Shown: positions 26,246-34,669, counted from the first letter of the stretch. The stretch: 51,050 bases of DNA from Mycobacterium sp. (GCF_002863225.1 NZ_PKEK01000042.1:1-51050); one strand, 5' to 3'. The notes: generated by a model not told the origin, from the letters alone. Program-made: numbers and translations.

Positions 26246-27100
26246 TCACTGCGGAAAGGCTTTGATCACCGTCTCGCCGAACTCGCGCAGTGACTCCGGT
26301 GCGGCGAAATCGGCGAACCAGACGTAGAAGCGCTCGACACCTTGACCGGACAAATGGGTGAAGTGTCCGGACAATTCATCGGAATCACCACAAATCAGCC
26401 CGGACCCGAGATTGCCGAACCGCTTGGCACTCACCTCGCGCACCTTGACCGGATCGCTGTCTTTGCGTACGAAGCCGACCATCTGCTGAATCGATACCCG
26501 CGCCGATCCGGCCGTCGGGGCCAACTCCGGAAGCCGGTCGAGGTGGGTAACCGGAATGTTCCACCAATCCGCATGCCTGCGAACGAGTTCCAGCATCCGC
26601 CGTCCCGTTCCGCCGAGGACCAGCGGTATGTGGTGTGACGGTAACGGGGACTGGCCACCGGCGGGCCCGTCGGCCCGCCCCCAGTATTGGTCCAGCAGGG
26701 CCAGGTGCCGCTCGAGCTGCTCGACCCGGGCAACCGGGTCTTGTTGCCCGACATCGAATCTGGCGAACTCGGCGGGCCACGAACCCGACCCCAGGCCCAG
26801 TTCGAATCTGCCGCCAGAGGCTTCCGACAACGTGACCGCCTGCTTGGCCAGCACCGCGGGGTGGCGGAACGCATCGCACAGCACCAGGTGGCCGATCCGT
26901 AGCGTCTCCGTCTTCGCAGCCACCCAAGTGGCGACGTTCATTGCCTCCCAGATGCTTTCGTCAGGCAATCCCGGGGCCTCGAGATGGTCGATGAACGCGA
27001 TTCCGGTGAATCCGCTCGCCTCCGCGTGGCGTGCCCGCTCCTCGATGTCGGCCACCGACACCCGTACTTGCGGCAAGAACAGAAACCACTCGGCCATCAC
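26246..27100 (-). CDS. LLM-class (luciferase-like) oxidoreductase, probably F420-dependent
   Basis: A 284-residue TIM-barrel protein of the luciferase-like family. Recognisable segments are GFTGIAFIDHLEAPG (about 31-45), LRIGHLVLCDAFRHPAVLAKQAVTL (about 68-92) and GGRFELGLGSGSW, the usual cofactor-phosphate region. In mycobacteria most proteins of this type use coenzyme F420 to oxidise or reduce alcohols, ketones or enoyl groups. It is convergent with the SDR gene (7-base gap) and divergent from the acyl-CoA dehydrogenase operon, with an 18-bp AT-rich motif in the gap. The start could be GTG 27100 or ATG 27097. Confidence 0.85.
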   Translation of the reverse strand: MMAEWFLFLPQVRVSVADIEERARHAEASGFTGIAFIDHLEAPGLPDESIWEAMNVATWVAAKTETLRIGHLVLCDAFRHPAVLAKQAVTLSEASGGRFELGLGSGSWPAEFARFDVGQQDPVARVEQLERHLALLDQYWGRADGPAGGQSPLPSHHIPLVLGGTGRRMLELVRRHADWWNIPVTHLDRLPELAPTAGSARVSIQQMVGFVRKDSDPVKVREVSAKRFGNLGSGLICGDSDELSGHFTHLSGQGVERFYVWFADFAAPESLREFGETVIKAFPQ

Positions 27101-27151
27101 TCACCACCATTCGAGTTGCACAACACCATTGACGCTTGTCGCGCTAGATTA

Positions 27152-27169
27152 CTATCTTTACTATGTTAG
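27152..27169. promoter_or_regulatory. AT-rich 18-bp motif, copy 3
   Basis: CTATCTTTACTATGTTAG lies between the divergent LLM and acyl-CoA dehydrogenase genes, ending 7 bases before the latter's ATG. It is 15 of 18 identical to the copy at 20570, and the reverse complement of the copy at 46131 matches it at 14 of 18. It contains TANNNT-like strings, so it may overlap the -10 element of the FadE operon; the AGAGG ribosome site follows immediately. Confidence 0.5.
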
Positions 27170-27176
27170 AGGCCTT

Positions 27177-28265
27177 ATGGATATTGGACTGAATTCCGGA
27201 CAATTGACGCTTCGCGACAGCGTGCGTGACGTCCTGCGTACGGAATGCCCGCCGGCCAGTGCCCGACAGGCCATGACGGATCCGGAGCACTGGCACGCGC
27301 TGTGGAAGACCGTCGTCGGCCTCGGCTGGACCGAACTCGCCGTCCCCGACGGCGACAGTTCCTTTGACCGGATGGATCTCACGGTCGTTCTCGAAGAGTG
27401 CGGTGCCGCTCTGGCGCCGGTGCCGTTACTACCCAGTGTCGGCCTGGCCGCGGGGCTGCTGCGGACGGCTGGGCCCGACGTCGCCGATGTGCTGACCGAC
27501 ATCGCCGGCGGGGCGGTGGCGGCACTCGCGGTTCATCCGCCCGACTACCGGTTGCCCGGCGTCCCGATGACCTGCCACGGCGGTCGAGTGCAGGGACGCG
27601 CCATCGCGGTGCCCGGTCTCCCCCGCGCCGAACTGGTCGTCACACTCGCCTCCTCCGCCGACGGGCCCGTCGCCGCGGTCGTCCGGGTCGGTGACGGCGT
27701 CACCATCCACGACACCGAATGCACCGATCCCGCTCAGCCCGTCGCCGACGTCGAGGTCGACGCCGAGCCGATCGCGGTGGCACCCGTCCAACTCGAGTCC
27801 GCCCTGGCGACACCGCTGCTCGCCGCCGCCGCCGACCTGGTCGGCGTTGCCGCCGCCGCGCTGGTGCGCTCGGTCGAGCACGCGAAAACACGCCAGCAGT
27901 TCGGCAAGCCGATCGGCGCGTTCCAAGGCATCAAGCACGCCCTGGCCGACAACTACGTCGCGCTGGAGCGCGCCCGCGGTCTCACCTATGCCGCCGCCGC
28001 GCGGCTCGACGATCCGGCCACACCGCTCGACGCGGGCTGGGACGCGGCGGCGCTGGCCAAGGCCGCGGCCGGTGAGGCCGCCGTCGGCTGCGCGCGCACC
28101 GGTGTGCAGGTTCACGGCGCCTTGGCCCAGACCTGGGAGCACGACATGCACCTCTACTTACGCCGCGCCTGGCAGGGCGCGTCGACGATGGGAGACAGCC
28201 GCGCGCTGTACCACGCCGTCGGCCGTCGCTTCGCGGGAAACACGTTGGCGGGGAGCACAAAATGA
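27177..28265 (+). CDS. Acyl-CoA dehydrogenase subunit (FadE, small-type partner)
   Basis: A 362-residue acyl-CoA dehydrogenase-fold protein. It has the FAD-contacting TRQQFGKPIGAFQGIKHALAD segment (about 237-257) and a C-terminal VHGALAQTWEHDMHLYLRRA (about 312-331), but lacks the SEPEAGSD loop and the GGTSEVQR motif. These missing elements are present in the protein encoded next. This complementary pattern is that of the mycobacterial alpha2beta2 FadE enzymes, in which two different chains share FAD sites. The start at ATG 27177 has AGAGG 4-5 bases upstream; a longer open frame from 26556 crosses the opposite LLM gene and is rejected. Its stop overlaps the next start by 4 bases (ATGA). Confidence 0.88.
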   Translation: MDIGLNSGQLTLRDSVRDVLRTECPPASARQAMTDPEHWHALWKTVVGLGWTELAVPDGDSSFDRMDLTVVLEECGAALAPVPLLPSVGLAAGLLRTAGPDVADVLTDIAGGAVAALAVHPPDYRLPGVPMTCHGGRVQGRAIAVPGLPRAELVVTLASSADGPVAAVVRVGDGVTIHDTECTDPAQPVADVEVDAEPIAVAPVQLESALATPLLAAAADLVGVAAAALVRSVEHAKTRQQFGKPIGAFQGIKHALADNYVALERARGLTYAAAARLDDPATPLDAGWDAAALAKAAAGEAAVGCARTGVQVHGALAQTWEHDMHLYLRRAWQGASTMGDSRALYHAVGRRFAGNTLAGSTK

Positions 28266-29392
28266 CGAGCTCCGATCTGACCGCCGAATACGCGAGCTGG
28301 CTCGCCGAGTTTCTGCCCGGCGACTACTACCAGCGCTATGACGAATACCGTTGGGACATCGAGCTTCGACGCGACCATCAGCGCGCAGCGTTCGAAGCCG
28401 GCTGGTTGCAGCCGACGTGGACCCCCGAGCACGGTGGACGGTCCCTGGGCCTGGCCGAGGCGATGGAGATCCGGATCGAGGCCGCGATGCGGTCGGCCCC
28501 CAAGCTGCCCAACGTCGCCGGGCCGGGTGTCGCCGCGCCCGGGATCCGGCAATTCGGTACGCCCGAGCAGATCGACCGTCTTCTCGTTCCGCTGCTCCGT
28601 GGCGACGAGTGGTGGGCGCTGGGTATGTCGGAGCCCGAGGCCGGGTCCGACTTCGCGGGTCTTCGCACCCGCGCTGTCCGGAACGGACCAGATGACCCCG
28701 TGTTCCGGATCAAGGGTCGGAAGATCTGGACGACCCAGGCGCACCTGTCCCGCTGGTGCACCCTGTACGCCCGTACCGATCCCGACGCCCCGAAGCACCG
28801 CGGAATCTCTTGCTTCATCCTCGATCTCGAGTCTCCCGGGCTGACCATCGAGCCCATCCGGATGTCGTCGATCTCCGATGAGACGTTCTGCGAGGTGATC
28901 CTCGACGACGTCGAGGTGCCCGCCGACAGTCTGCTCGGTGACATCAACGGCGGATGGCAGGTGGCGATGTCGTCGCTCAACCATGAGCGGCAGATGATCT
29001 GGATCATGAACTGGGTCGAGATCCAGCGCGGGCTCAACGAAGTCCGGGACTCTCAGGCCACCCACGACGATTACGCCTCCGGCGAGGTGTACTCCGAACT
29101 CGGCTCACTGCTCGCCGACGCCGAGGCGTTGCGGGCGACCGGTTACCGCGCGCTCAACAACGAGCTGGCCGGGTTGCCGAGCCCCGAGTCCGATATCCTC
29201 AAACTGCTCGGTTCCACTACCCTGCAACGGGTTTGGGAGCTTGCCGCTGCGGGCGCCGGCCCCCGTTCGATTGACGACACCGACCTGCTCTTCGAACGCC
29301 AGGACGCCCTCGCGGCGACGATTTACGGCGGAACGTCGGAGGTCCAGCGCAACATCATCGCCGAGCGACTGCTCGGATTGCCGAAGGGATGA
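28262..29392 (+). CDS. Acyl-CoA dehydrogenase subunit (FadE, large-type partner)
   Basis: A 376-residue protein with the acyl-CoA dehydrogenase middle domain motif GMSEPEAGSDFAGLRTRA (about 120-137), the GRKIWTTQAHLS segment and a C-terminal YGGTSEVQRNIIAERLLGLPKG. The R-x3-FG-x5-Q helix found in the preceding protein is absent; it reads NHERQMIWIMNWVEIQRG. This supports an obligate pair with the 27177-28265 product. Together they would desaturate an acyl-CoA at the alpha-beta position, passing electrons to an electron-transfer flavoprotein not encoded here. Start and stop overlap both neighbours by 4 bases, so translation is coupled. Confidence 0.9.
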   Translation: MTSSDLTAEYASWLAEFLPGDYYQRYDEYRWDIELRRDHQRAAFEAGWLQPTWTPEHGGRSLGLAEAMEIRIEAAMRSAPKLPNVAGPGVAAPGIRQFGTPEQIDRLLVPLLRGDEWWALGMSEPEAGSDFAGLRTRAVRNGPDDPVFRIKGRKIWTTQAHLSRWCTLYARTDPDAPKHRGISCFILDLESPGLTIEPIRMSSISDETFCEVILDDVEVPADSLLGDINGGWQVAMSSLNHERQMIWIMNWVEIQRGLNEVRDSQATHDDYASGEVYSELGSLLADAEALRATGYRALNNELAGLPSPESDILKLLGSTTLQRVWELAAAGAGPRSIDDTDLLFERQDALAATIYGGTSEVQRNIIAERLLGLPKG

Positions 29393-30540
29393 CGATGGAT
29401 TACGACCTCGGCGCCGATGCCGTCGAACTCAGAGCGCGCCTGCGGGAACTGATCTCGTCGAACATCCCCGAAGGCTTCCTGGGCTCCTGCACCAACGATC
29501 CCAAGGACCTCGCGACCACTGAGTCGTTCTGCAAGATGCTCGCCTCCGACGGACTGCTGGCGCTGGCCTGGCCGAAAGAGCATGGTGGCGGCGGAGGTTC
29601 GGTGTGGCAGCAGACCGTGCTGCGGGAGGAGATGTGGGCGCACCACGAGCCCCGCGGCGCGCAGTACATGGGCATCAACTGGGTCGGGCCGGCGCTGATG
29701 CGGTACGGAACCGAAGAGCAGAAGGCCCGGCACCTGTCCGCCATCGCCGCCGGGGAGGTGATCTGGTGCCAGGGGTTCTCCGAGCCCGAGGCCGGAACAG
29801 ACCTGGCGTCGCTGCGGACCCGGGCGGTTCCGGACGGCAACGGCTGGCGCGTCACCGGACAGAAGGTCTGGACGTCCTACGCGCTGATGGCGTCCTGGTG
29901 CGTGCTGGCGGCGTGCACTGATCCAGATGCCCCAAAAGCCAAGCGAATCACCCTCTTTCTGGTTCCGATGGATCGTGCCGGGATCACCGTGCGGCCGATC
30001 CGGTCGATGCTGGGGCCACACCACCTCAACGAGGTGTTCCTCGACGGAGTCGAGGTCTTCCCCGACGAGGTGCTCGGTGAATTGGGCGACGGTTGGCGGG
30101 TGATGCGCGAAGCGCTGGCATTCGAGCGGGTCGGCATCGCTCGGTATGCGCGGTGCGAGTCGCTGCTGGACCGGATGCAAACCGAACTGGGCGACGACTG
30201 GGACACGCTGCCCGAGTCGATTCGCACGCGCTGGGTGCGAGCGCTGATCGACTTGCGGATCGCGCGGTTGCTCGCCTACCGCGCGGTGTCGCTGCAAGAC
30301 GACCCGTCGGCCGGTGCTGCGGCCAGCGCCGCCCGCATCGCCACCACCACCTGCGACCAACTGGTGGCGGAGCTGTTGTTCGACGTGCTCGGCCCATCCG
30401 CCTTGGACAGCGGCATGTCGGCCCCCCTGCACGGCGCCGTCGAGGATCACTGGCGCTACGCCCAGGCGGCCACGGTCGCGTCCGGGACCATCGAAGTGCA
30501 GCGGATGCTGGTGGCGCGTGAAACGTTGGGAGATCACTGA
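29389..30540 (+). CDS. Acyl-CoA dehydrogenase subunit (second pair, large-type)
   Basis: A 383-residue FadE with CQGFSEPEAGTDLASLRTRA (about 126-145), GQKVWTSYALMASW and a C-terminal GTIEVQRMLVARETLG. As in the previous large-type chain, the R-x3-FG FAD helix is absent (AFERVGIARYARCESLLDRM). The next gene supplies that helix, so these two should form a second heteromeric dehydrogenase. The start overlaps the preceding stop (ATGA at 29389); a second in-frame ATG lies two codons later. The two dehydrogenases in a single operon suggest two successive beta-oxidation rounds or two substrates of different size. Confidence 0.9.
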   Translation: MTMDYDLGADAVELRARLRELISSNIPEGFLGSCTNDPKDLATTESFCKMLASDGLLALAWPKEHGGGGGSVWQQTVLREEMWAHHEPRGAQYMGINWVGPALMRYGTEEQKARHLSAIAAGEVIWCQGFSEPEAGTDLASLRTRAVPDGNGWRVTGQKVWTSYALMASWCVLAACTDPDAPKAKRITLFLVPMDRAGITVRPIRSMLGPHHLNEVFLDGVEVFPDEVLGELGDGWRVMREALAFERVGIARYARCESLLDRMQTELGDDWDTLPESIRTRWVRALIDLRIARLLAYRAVSLQDDPSAGAAASAARIATTTCDQLVAELLFDVLGPSALDSGMSAPLHGAVEDHWRYAQAATVASGTIEVQRMLVARETLGDH

Positions 30541-31475
30541 TGGAAACCACTCTGCCGCAAGACATTGCCGAGTTCGCCGCGGTCGCCACCAAGCGGTTGA
30601 CCCGCTTCGGTGGCGTGCCGACCGCGCTGCTGGCCGAAACCGACGACCAATTGCGGGACGATGCCCGGGTCGCGCTGTCCGACCTCGGCGCCTTCGACCT
30701 CGATGTCCGAGGCTCGGCGGACGACCTGCTGGCGGCCGCGGTGCTCTGCCAGGCGGCCGGCGCAGCGGCACTGCCCTATCCGCTCGTCGAAGAACTGTTG
30801 GCCGTCGACGGCGCCCGGTTGGCGCTGGTCAATCCCGAGGCGCCGCGGATCGACCACGGCGACCTGGCCGGCGACTGGATTGCCACGGACCTCGACGGCA
30901 CGCGTTACCCGGTCCAACCGTCGTCGCGCACCGCCGCCAAGCTCGGGCCGTTCCTGGTGCCGGCCACGTTGGGTCAGCCCGACGGGTCGCTGTCCGGCGC
31001 CGACGTCGCCCGGCACCTGACGCTGGGGTCATGGCGGATCGTGGGCGCGGTGCAGCAGGCCCTGGAGATCACCCGGCAACACGTCAAGGCCCGCATGCAG
31101 TTCGGCAAACCGCTCGCCGACTTCCAAGCCGTCCGGTTCACCATCGCCGACGCCGGGGTGGCCGCCCGCGGATTGCACGAACTGGCCAAATATACGATCA
31201 GTCGCATGGAATCGGCTCCGGCACCGGTGTATTCGGCCGATGCCCTGATCCTCAGGCTCAAGGCCACCGAGACCGCGCGACAGGTCTTCCGGACCGCGCA
31301 CCAGCTGCTCGGGGCACTCGGGTTCTGCGACGAGTCCGACGTCAGCGTGCTCGACCGGCACACCCAGCCACTGGTCCGGCTGCCGGTCGGCACCGAAGTG
31401 CTTGCGCTGCGACTGCTGCCGGAGGTGCGCAGCGGCGGGTTCGAGACCTTGTTCTCCGGCCCGGTATCGGCATGA
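30540..31475 (+). CDS. Acyl-CoA dehydrogenase subunit (second pair, small-type)
   Basis: A 311-residue protein, shorter than a typical 380-400-residue FadE. It carries ARMQFGKPLADFQAVRFTIAD (about 184-204), the FAD-side helix missing from its upstream neighbour, and FRTAHQLLGALGFCDESDVSVLDRHTQ near the C-terminus. It lacks both the SEPxxGSD loop and the GGTSE-QR motif. The ATG overlaps the preceding TGA by one base, and its own stop overlaps the ligase start by four. The shortness is mostly in the N-terminal helical domain and does not look like a truncation by mutation. Confidence 0.87.
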   Translation: METTLPQDIAEFAAVATKRLTRFGGVPTALLAETDDQLRDDARVALSDLGAFDLDVRGSADDLLAAAVLCQAAGAAALPYPLVEELLAVDGARLALVNPEAPRIDHGDLAGDWIATDLDGTRYPVQPSSRTAAKLGPFLVPATLGQPDGSLSGADVARHLTLGSWRIVGAVQQALEITRQHVKARMQFGKPLADFQAVRFTIADAGVAARGLHELAKYTISRMESAPAPVYSADALILRLKATETARQVFRTAHQLLGALGFCDESDVSVLDRHTQPLVRLPVGTEVLALRLLPEVRSGGFETLFSGPVSA

Positions 31476-32974
31476 CCACACAGACATCCACCTCAGGCTC
31501 CGCCGCTGGTCCGGGCGACGCGGGAATACCGTTCGGCGCCAAGCTGCGACAGCTCGCCGAACAACGCGGCAGCGACCTGGCTCTGACCGTGCTCGCGCGC
31601 GACCGGAGCGCGCGGTCGATGACCTTCGCCGAGATCGACGGGCTGGCCAACCAATGGGGTCGGGCGTTGGCGGCCGCCGGCGCTCAGTTCGGTTCGCTTG
31701 TCGCACTGGGTATTCCAAATTCGGTCGAGTTCGTCCTCGCGGCGCTGGGCTGCTGGAAGGTCGGCGCCGTCCCGGTCCCGATGCGCTGGGACCTGCCCGA
31801 CTGGGAGCGCTCTCGGGTGCTGGAAGTGATCGCGCCCGCGGTCACCGTTGACGATGAGACTCGGCCCGCCCTCGTTGCGAGCGCCGCCGATCAGTCCGCC
31901 GACGCGCTGCCGGACGTGGTGTCTCCCAAGGCCAATGGGATCTGCAGCAGCGGGTCCACCGGGCTGCCGAAGGTGATCCTGACGCTGGCGGACGGGGCCT
32001 GGACACCGGAATCGTCGTTCCCGTTCCTGGCCGCGTGGGCTCCGACCCCCACGCCACAGACCATCCTGGTGCCCGGCCCGATGTACCACACCAACGGCTT
32101 CTCGCCGCTGACCTACCTGTTGGGCGGCGACGAGTTGGTGGTGCTCGAGAAATTCGACGCCGCACTGGTAGTCGAGGCCATCGAGCGTTACCGCATCACC
32201 AACTTCACCGCGACGCCGACCATGCTGTCCCGCATCGCATCGCTGCCCGACATCCGTGAACGGGATCTGTCCAGCATCGCCTGGATCTTGCAGGGCGCCG
32301 CGGTCATGCCGCACGCGTTGTTGCGCACCTGGTTCGACCTGCTCAGTCCCGAACAGGTGGTGATGGCCTACGGGATGACAGAAAACCTGGGGCTCACCGC
32401 GTTACGCGGCGACGAGTGGCTGGCGCATCCCGGCAGCGTCGGCCGCGGCTTCCGCGACACCGAGGTGCGCATCCTCGACCAGCAGGGCCGGCCGGTGCGG
32501 CCCGGCGAACTCGGCGAGGTGTATTTGCGCTCGCCGATGAGCGCGGGCTACCTCTATCTGGGTGGCGCTCCGCTGCTGGCGTCGACGCCCGACGGTTTCC
32601 GGACCGCCGGCGACATCGGCCATCTCGACGACGACGGCTACCTCTACATCGCCGACCGCCGCAGCGACATGATCATCACCGGCGGGGCCAATGTGTTTCC
32701 CGCTGAAGTGGAATGCGCGCTCGTCGAACACGACGACATCGTCGACGTCGTCGTCATCGGTCTCGCCGACAGTGAATGGGGCCGCCGGGTGCACGCGGTG
32801 ATTCAGTTGGCCGACGGGGCGAAACCGCTGACCGAGCAGGACGTGGTCGGATTCGCCAAGACCCGGTTGGCAGCGTACAAAGTTCCCAAGACCGTCGAGT
32901 TCGTCGACCAGATTCCCCGCACCGCCGCGACCAAGGTCAACCGGTCGGCGATGGTCGAAGCCCGCGGTGGCTGA
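31472..32974 (+). CDS. Acyl-CoA ligase (FadD/AMP-binding family)
   Basis: A 500-residue adenylate-forming ligase closing the FadE operon. The phosphate loop is ICSSGSTGLPKV (about 150-161), the adenine segment is VVMAYGMTENLGL, the hinge region is GFRTAGDIGHLDDDGYLYIADRRSDMI, and the C-terminal catalytic Lys lies in PRTAATKVNRS. It begins at ATG 31472, overlapping the preceding stop by 4 bases; the much longer open frame from 30314 is out of the family's range and is rejected. It probably provides the CoA ester that the two upstream dehydrogenases oxidise. The N-terminal region is unusually short for a long-chain FadD, which suggests a smaller or cyclic acid (inference). Confidence 0.92.
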   Translation: MTTQTSTSGSAAGPGDAGIPFGAKLRQLAEQRGSDLALTVLARDRSARSMTFAEIDGLANQWGRALAAAGAQFGSLVALGIPNSVEFVLAALGCWKVGAVPVPMRWDLPDWERSRVLEVIAPAVTVDDETRPALVASAADQSADALPDVVSPKANGICSSGSTGLPKVILTLADGAWTPESSFPFLAAWAPTPTPQTILVPGPMYHTNGFSPLTYLLGGDELVVLEKFDAALVVEAIERYRITNFTATPTMLSRIASLPDIRERDLSSIAWILQGAAVMPHALLRTWFDLLSPEQVVMAYGMTENLGLTALRGDEWLAHPGSVGRGFRDTEVRILDQQGRPVRPGELGEVYLRSPMSAGYLYLGGAPLLASTPDGFRTAGDIGHLDDDGYLYIADRRSDMIITGGANVFPAEVECALVEHDDIVDVVVIGLADSEWGRRVHAVIQLADGAKPLTEQDVVGFAKTRLAAYKVPKTVEFVDQIPRTAATKVNRSAMVEARGG

Positions 32975-32992
32975 ACCCATCTCAACCCGGGT

Positions 32993-33007
32993 CGCCGAAT
33001 AGCGGCG
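32993..33007 (+). terminator. Small hairpin after the FadE-FadD operon
   Basis: CGCCG-AATAG-CGGCG forms a perfect 5-base stem 19 bases after the ligase stop. It has no T-tract, so a terminator role is only possible; it is short enough to occur by chance in GC-rich DNA. Confidence 0.25.
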
Positions 33008-33066
33008 CTTCAGCGATTCCGGCAAGAACTCCTTCGCCGCCGGAGGCTGTGGCCGACAATAGCGTG

Positions 33067-33516
33067 GTGAGCGGAATGCCTCGAGCCCTTGCCGTCGTCG
33101 GCGCCGTGTTCGCCGGCGTGATCGCCACAGCCGGCAGCGCGACGGCCGACGGCGGTGTCGAGATCAAGAGCCGGCTCGGCGATGCCTGCCTCGACGCGCC
33201 GAGCGATGCGTGGCCTACCCACGTGGTCGTCAACCCGTGTAACGGAGCGAACTTCCAGCGCTGGAACCTCACCGGTGACCAGCGACTCGAGAGCGCGGCC
33301 TTCCCCGGCAAATGCCTTAACAAGCCGCAGGACATCGAGGCAGTGCGGTTGGTCGCCTGCTGGAACAGCCAGCACTGGAGCCTCCAACCCGACGGCCACA
33401 TCACCGCTGCCCTCGGTGGCTGCCTGACTGTCCTCGGCGGCCCGGATCCGGGCACCGGAGTCGGCAGCCGGACGTGCGGCGGCGGTCCCGAGCAGGGTTG
33501 GGACAGCGTTCCCTGA
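33067..33516 (+). CDS. Secreted beta-trefoil (ricin-type lectin fold) protein
   Basis: A 149-residue protein with a Sec signal peptide: a short basic start (MPRA) then the hydrophobic run ALAVVGAVFAGVIATAG, with cleavage probable near SATA-DG. The mature part has three Q-x-W motifs, QRW (64-66), QHW (102-104) and QGW (143-145), spaced about 40 residues apart, the hallmark of the three-lobed ricin-B fold, and six Cys that could form disulfides. Such domains usually bind sugars, so it may bind cell-wall or host glycans. The start is uncertain (GTG 33064, GTG 33067 or ATG 33076): no ribosome site is near, but GACAAT ends 6 bases before 33067, allowing a leaderless transcript. It does not look functionally related to its catabolic neighbours. 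Confidence 0.75.
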   Translation: MSGMPRALAVVGAVFAGVIATAGSATADGGVEIKSRLGDACLDAPSDAWPTHVVVNPCNGANFQRWNLTGDQRLESAAFPGKCLNKPQDIEAVRLVACWNSQHWSLQPDGHITAALGGCLTVLGGPDPGTGVGSRTCGGGPEQGWDSVP

Positions 33517-33525
33517 CGGCCCGCG

Positions 33526-33546
33526 AGCGGTAACCTCATTCTCACA
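33526..33546. promoter_or_regulatory. Degenerate copy of the TetR-hotdog operator, upstream of its own gene
   Basis: The 21 bases starting AGCGGTAACCTCATT match the palindrome at 34649 in all but about five positions, with the left arm (GGTAA) and spacer core (TCA) conserved and the right arm degenerate. It lies 31 bases before the ATG of the TetR-hotdog gene, a typical place for autorepression. Confidence 0.5.
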
Positions 33547-33576
33547 GCGCAACAGGTGTGCGAACGAGGAGGCGTC

Positions 33577-34623
33577 ATGGCCGCAGAGAACGAAGCCGAC
33601 GAAGCCGAACCGTCGACCAGGGACGCCCGCTTCATCAAGACCGCCGTCGAGATCCTGCGGGAGACCGGGCGGACGGATTTCACCGTGCAAGAAGTCGTGG
33701 CCCGGTCGAAGACGTCGTTGCGCGCGTTCTATCAGCATTTCAGCAGCAAGGACGAGCTGTTGATCGCCCTGCTGGAGCGGACGATGGCGCAGGCATCCCA
33801 GGCGTGGCGCACAGAGACGAACGGCCTGGCCAGCACCGCGGCGATCAAGCTGATCATCGACCGGATCAGCGAGGAACCCGAGTCGACGACTCAGGACAGC
33901 CTGAACCGCGCGATGAATCTCTACAACCAGCACCTGTCCGAGACCCGCCCGCAGGACTACGCCCGGGTGCTGTCACCACTGCACGATCTGCTCCGCGACG
34001 TCATCCAGCGTGGCATCAGCGAAGGCGTCTTCCGGCCCAACCTCGACGTCGGCCCCGCCGCCGCGATCGTCATGCAGACCATCCTCGGCGCCCTCCGATT
34101 GCACTGGCTCGGCGCCGAATTGAACGGCGCTCCGATCGACGCGGCCCATCTGTACGACTTCTGCATCCGCGCCCTCGGCGCCGACGAGAGCGTGCAGCCC
34201 GAGTCACCGACGCTGGCCGAGTTGTTCGAGCAGATTGGTATGCGCCCCGGTTCGCGCAACGGTGAATTCGCGATGACGATCCCGGTGAGCCCCCAGGTGG
34301 TCAACACCTCCGGTGCGTTGCAGGGCGGCTTGATCGCCACCCTGATCGACGTCGCCGGGGGCCAGTTCGGCCTGGACTTTCTCCAGGACGGCACCACGAT
34401 GACGACCGCCGACATGAACATCCGCTACCTGCGGCCGATCCGGGGCGGGACCGCCTATGCGGTGCCGCGGATGCTGCGCGGTGGCCGACGCGCCCTGGTC
34501 ATGCAGATCGACGTGCTGTCCGACGGTGACGGTGACGACGCGCTGCTGGCCTCGGCGACCGTCAACTTCGCCGTGATCAACGGCGAAACACCGAAGTTGC
34601 CGCCGGATTGGCCGAAGTCCTGA
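33577..34623 (+). CDS. TetR-family regulator fused to a hotdog (PaaI-like thioesterase) domain
   Basis: The 348-residue protein has an N-terminal TetR helix-turn-helix (about 18-66, with FTVQEVVARSKTSLRAFYQHF), a helical ligand domain to about residue 205, and then a complete hotdog domain (about 225-340) with VVNTSGALQGGLIATLIDVAGG (241-262) and MNIRYLRPIRGG. The usual HGG of PaaI-type thioesterases is QGG here (Gln249), while Asn243 and Asp258 of the site are kept, so it may bind acyl-CoA without being a fast thioesterase. TetR proteins are normally about 190-220 residues. The start at ATG 33577 has GAGGAGG 4-5 bases upstream. Operator-like palindromes lie before this gene and before the next one, suggesting autoregulation and control of the amidohydrolase-crotonase genes. 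Confidence 0.88.
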   Translation: MAAENEADEAEPSTRDARFIKTAVEILRETGRTDFTVQEVVARSKTSLRAFYQHFSSKDELLIALLERTMAQASQAWRTETNGLASTAAIKLIIDRISEEPESTTQDSLNRAMNLYNQHLSETRPQDYARVLSPLHDLLRDVIQRGISEGVFRPNLDVGPAAAIVMQTILGALRLHWLGAELNGAPIDAAHLYDFCIRALGADESVQPESPTLAELFEQIGMRPGSRNGEFAMTIPVSPQVVNTSGALQGGLIATLIDVAGGQFGLDFLQDGTTMTTADMNIRYLRPIRGGTAYAVPRMLRGGRRALVMQIDVLSDGDGDDALLASATVNFAVINGETPKLPPDWPKS

Positions 34624-34648
34624 TTGCGGCTTCAGCCCATGGCAGATG

Positions 34649-34669
34649 AGTGGTAACGTCATTACCACT
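34649..34669. promoter_or_regulatory. Perfect palindromic operator before the amidohydrolase gene
   Basis: Arms AGTGGTAA (34649-34656) and TTACCACT (34662-34669) are perfect 8-base inverted repeats around the spacer CGTCA. It lies 51 bases before the amidohydrolase ATG and 25 bases after the TetR-hotdog stop. Size and symmetry are typical of TetR operators. Confidence 0.7.
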
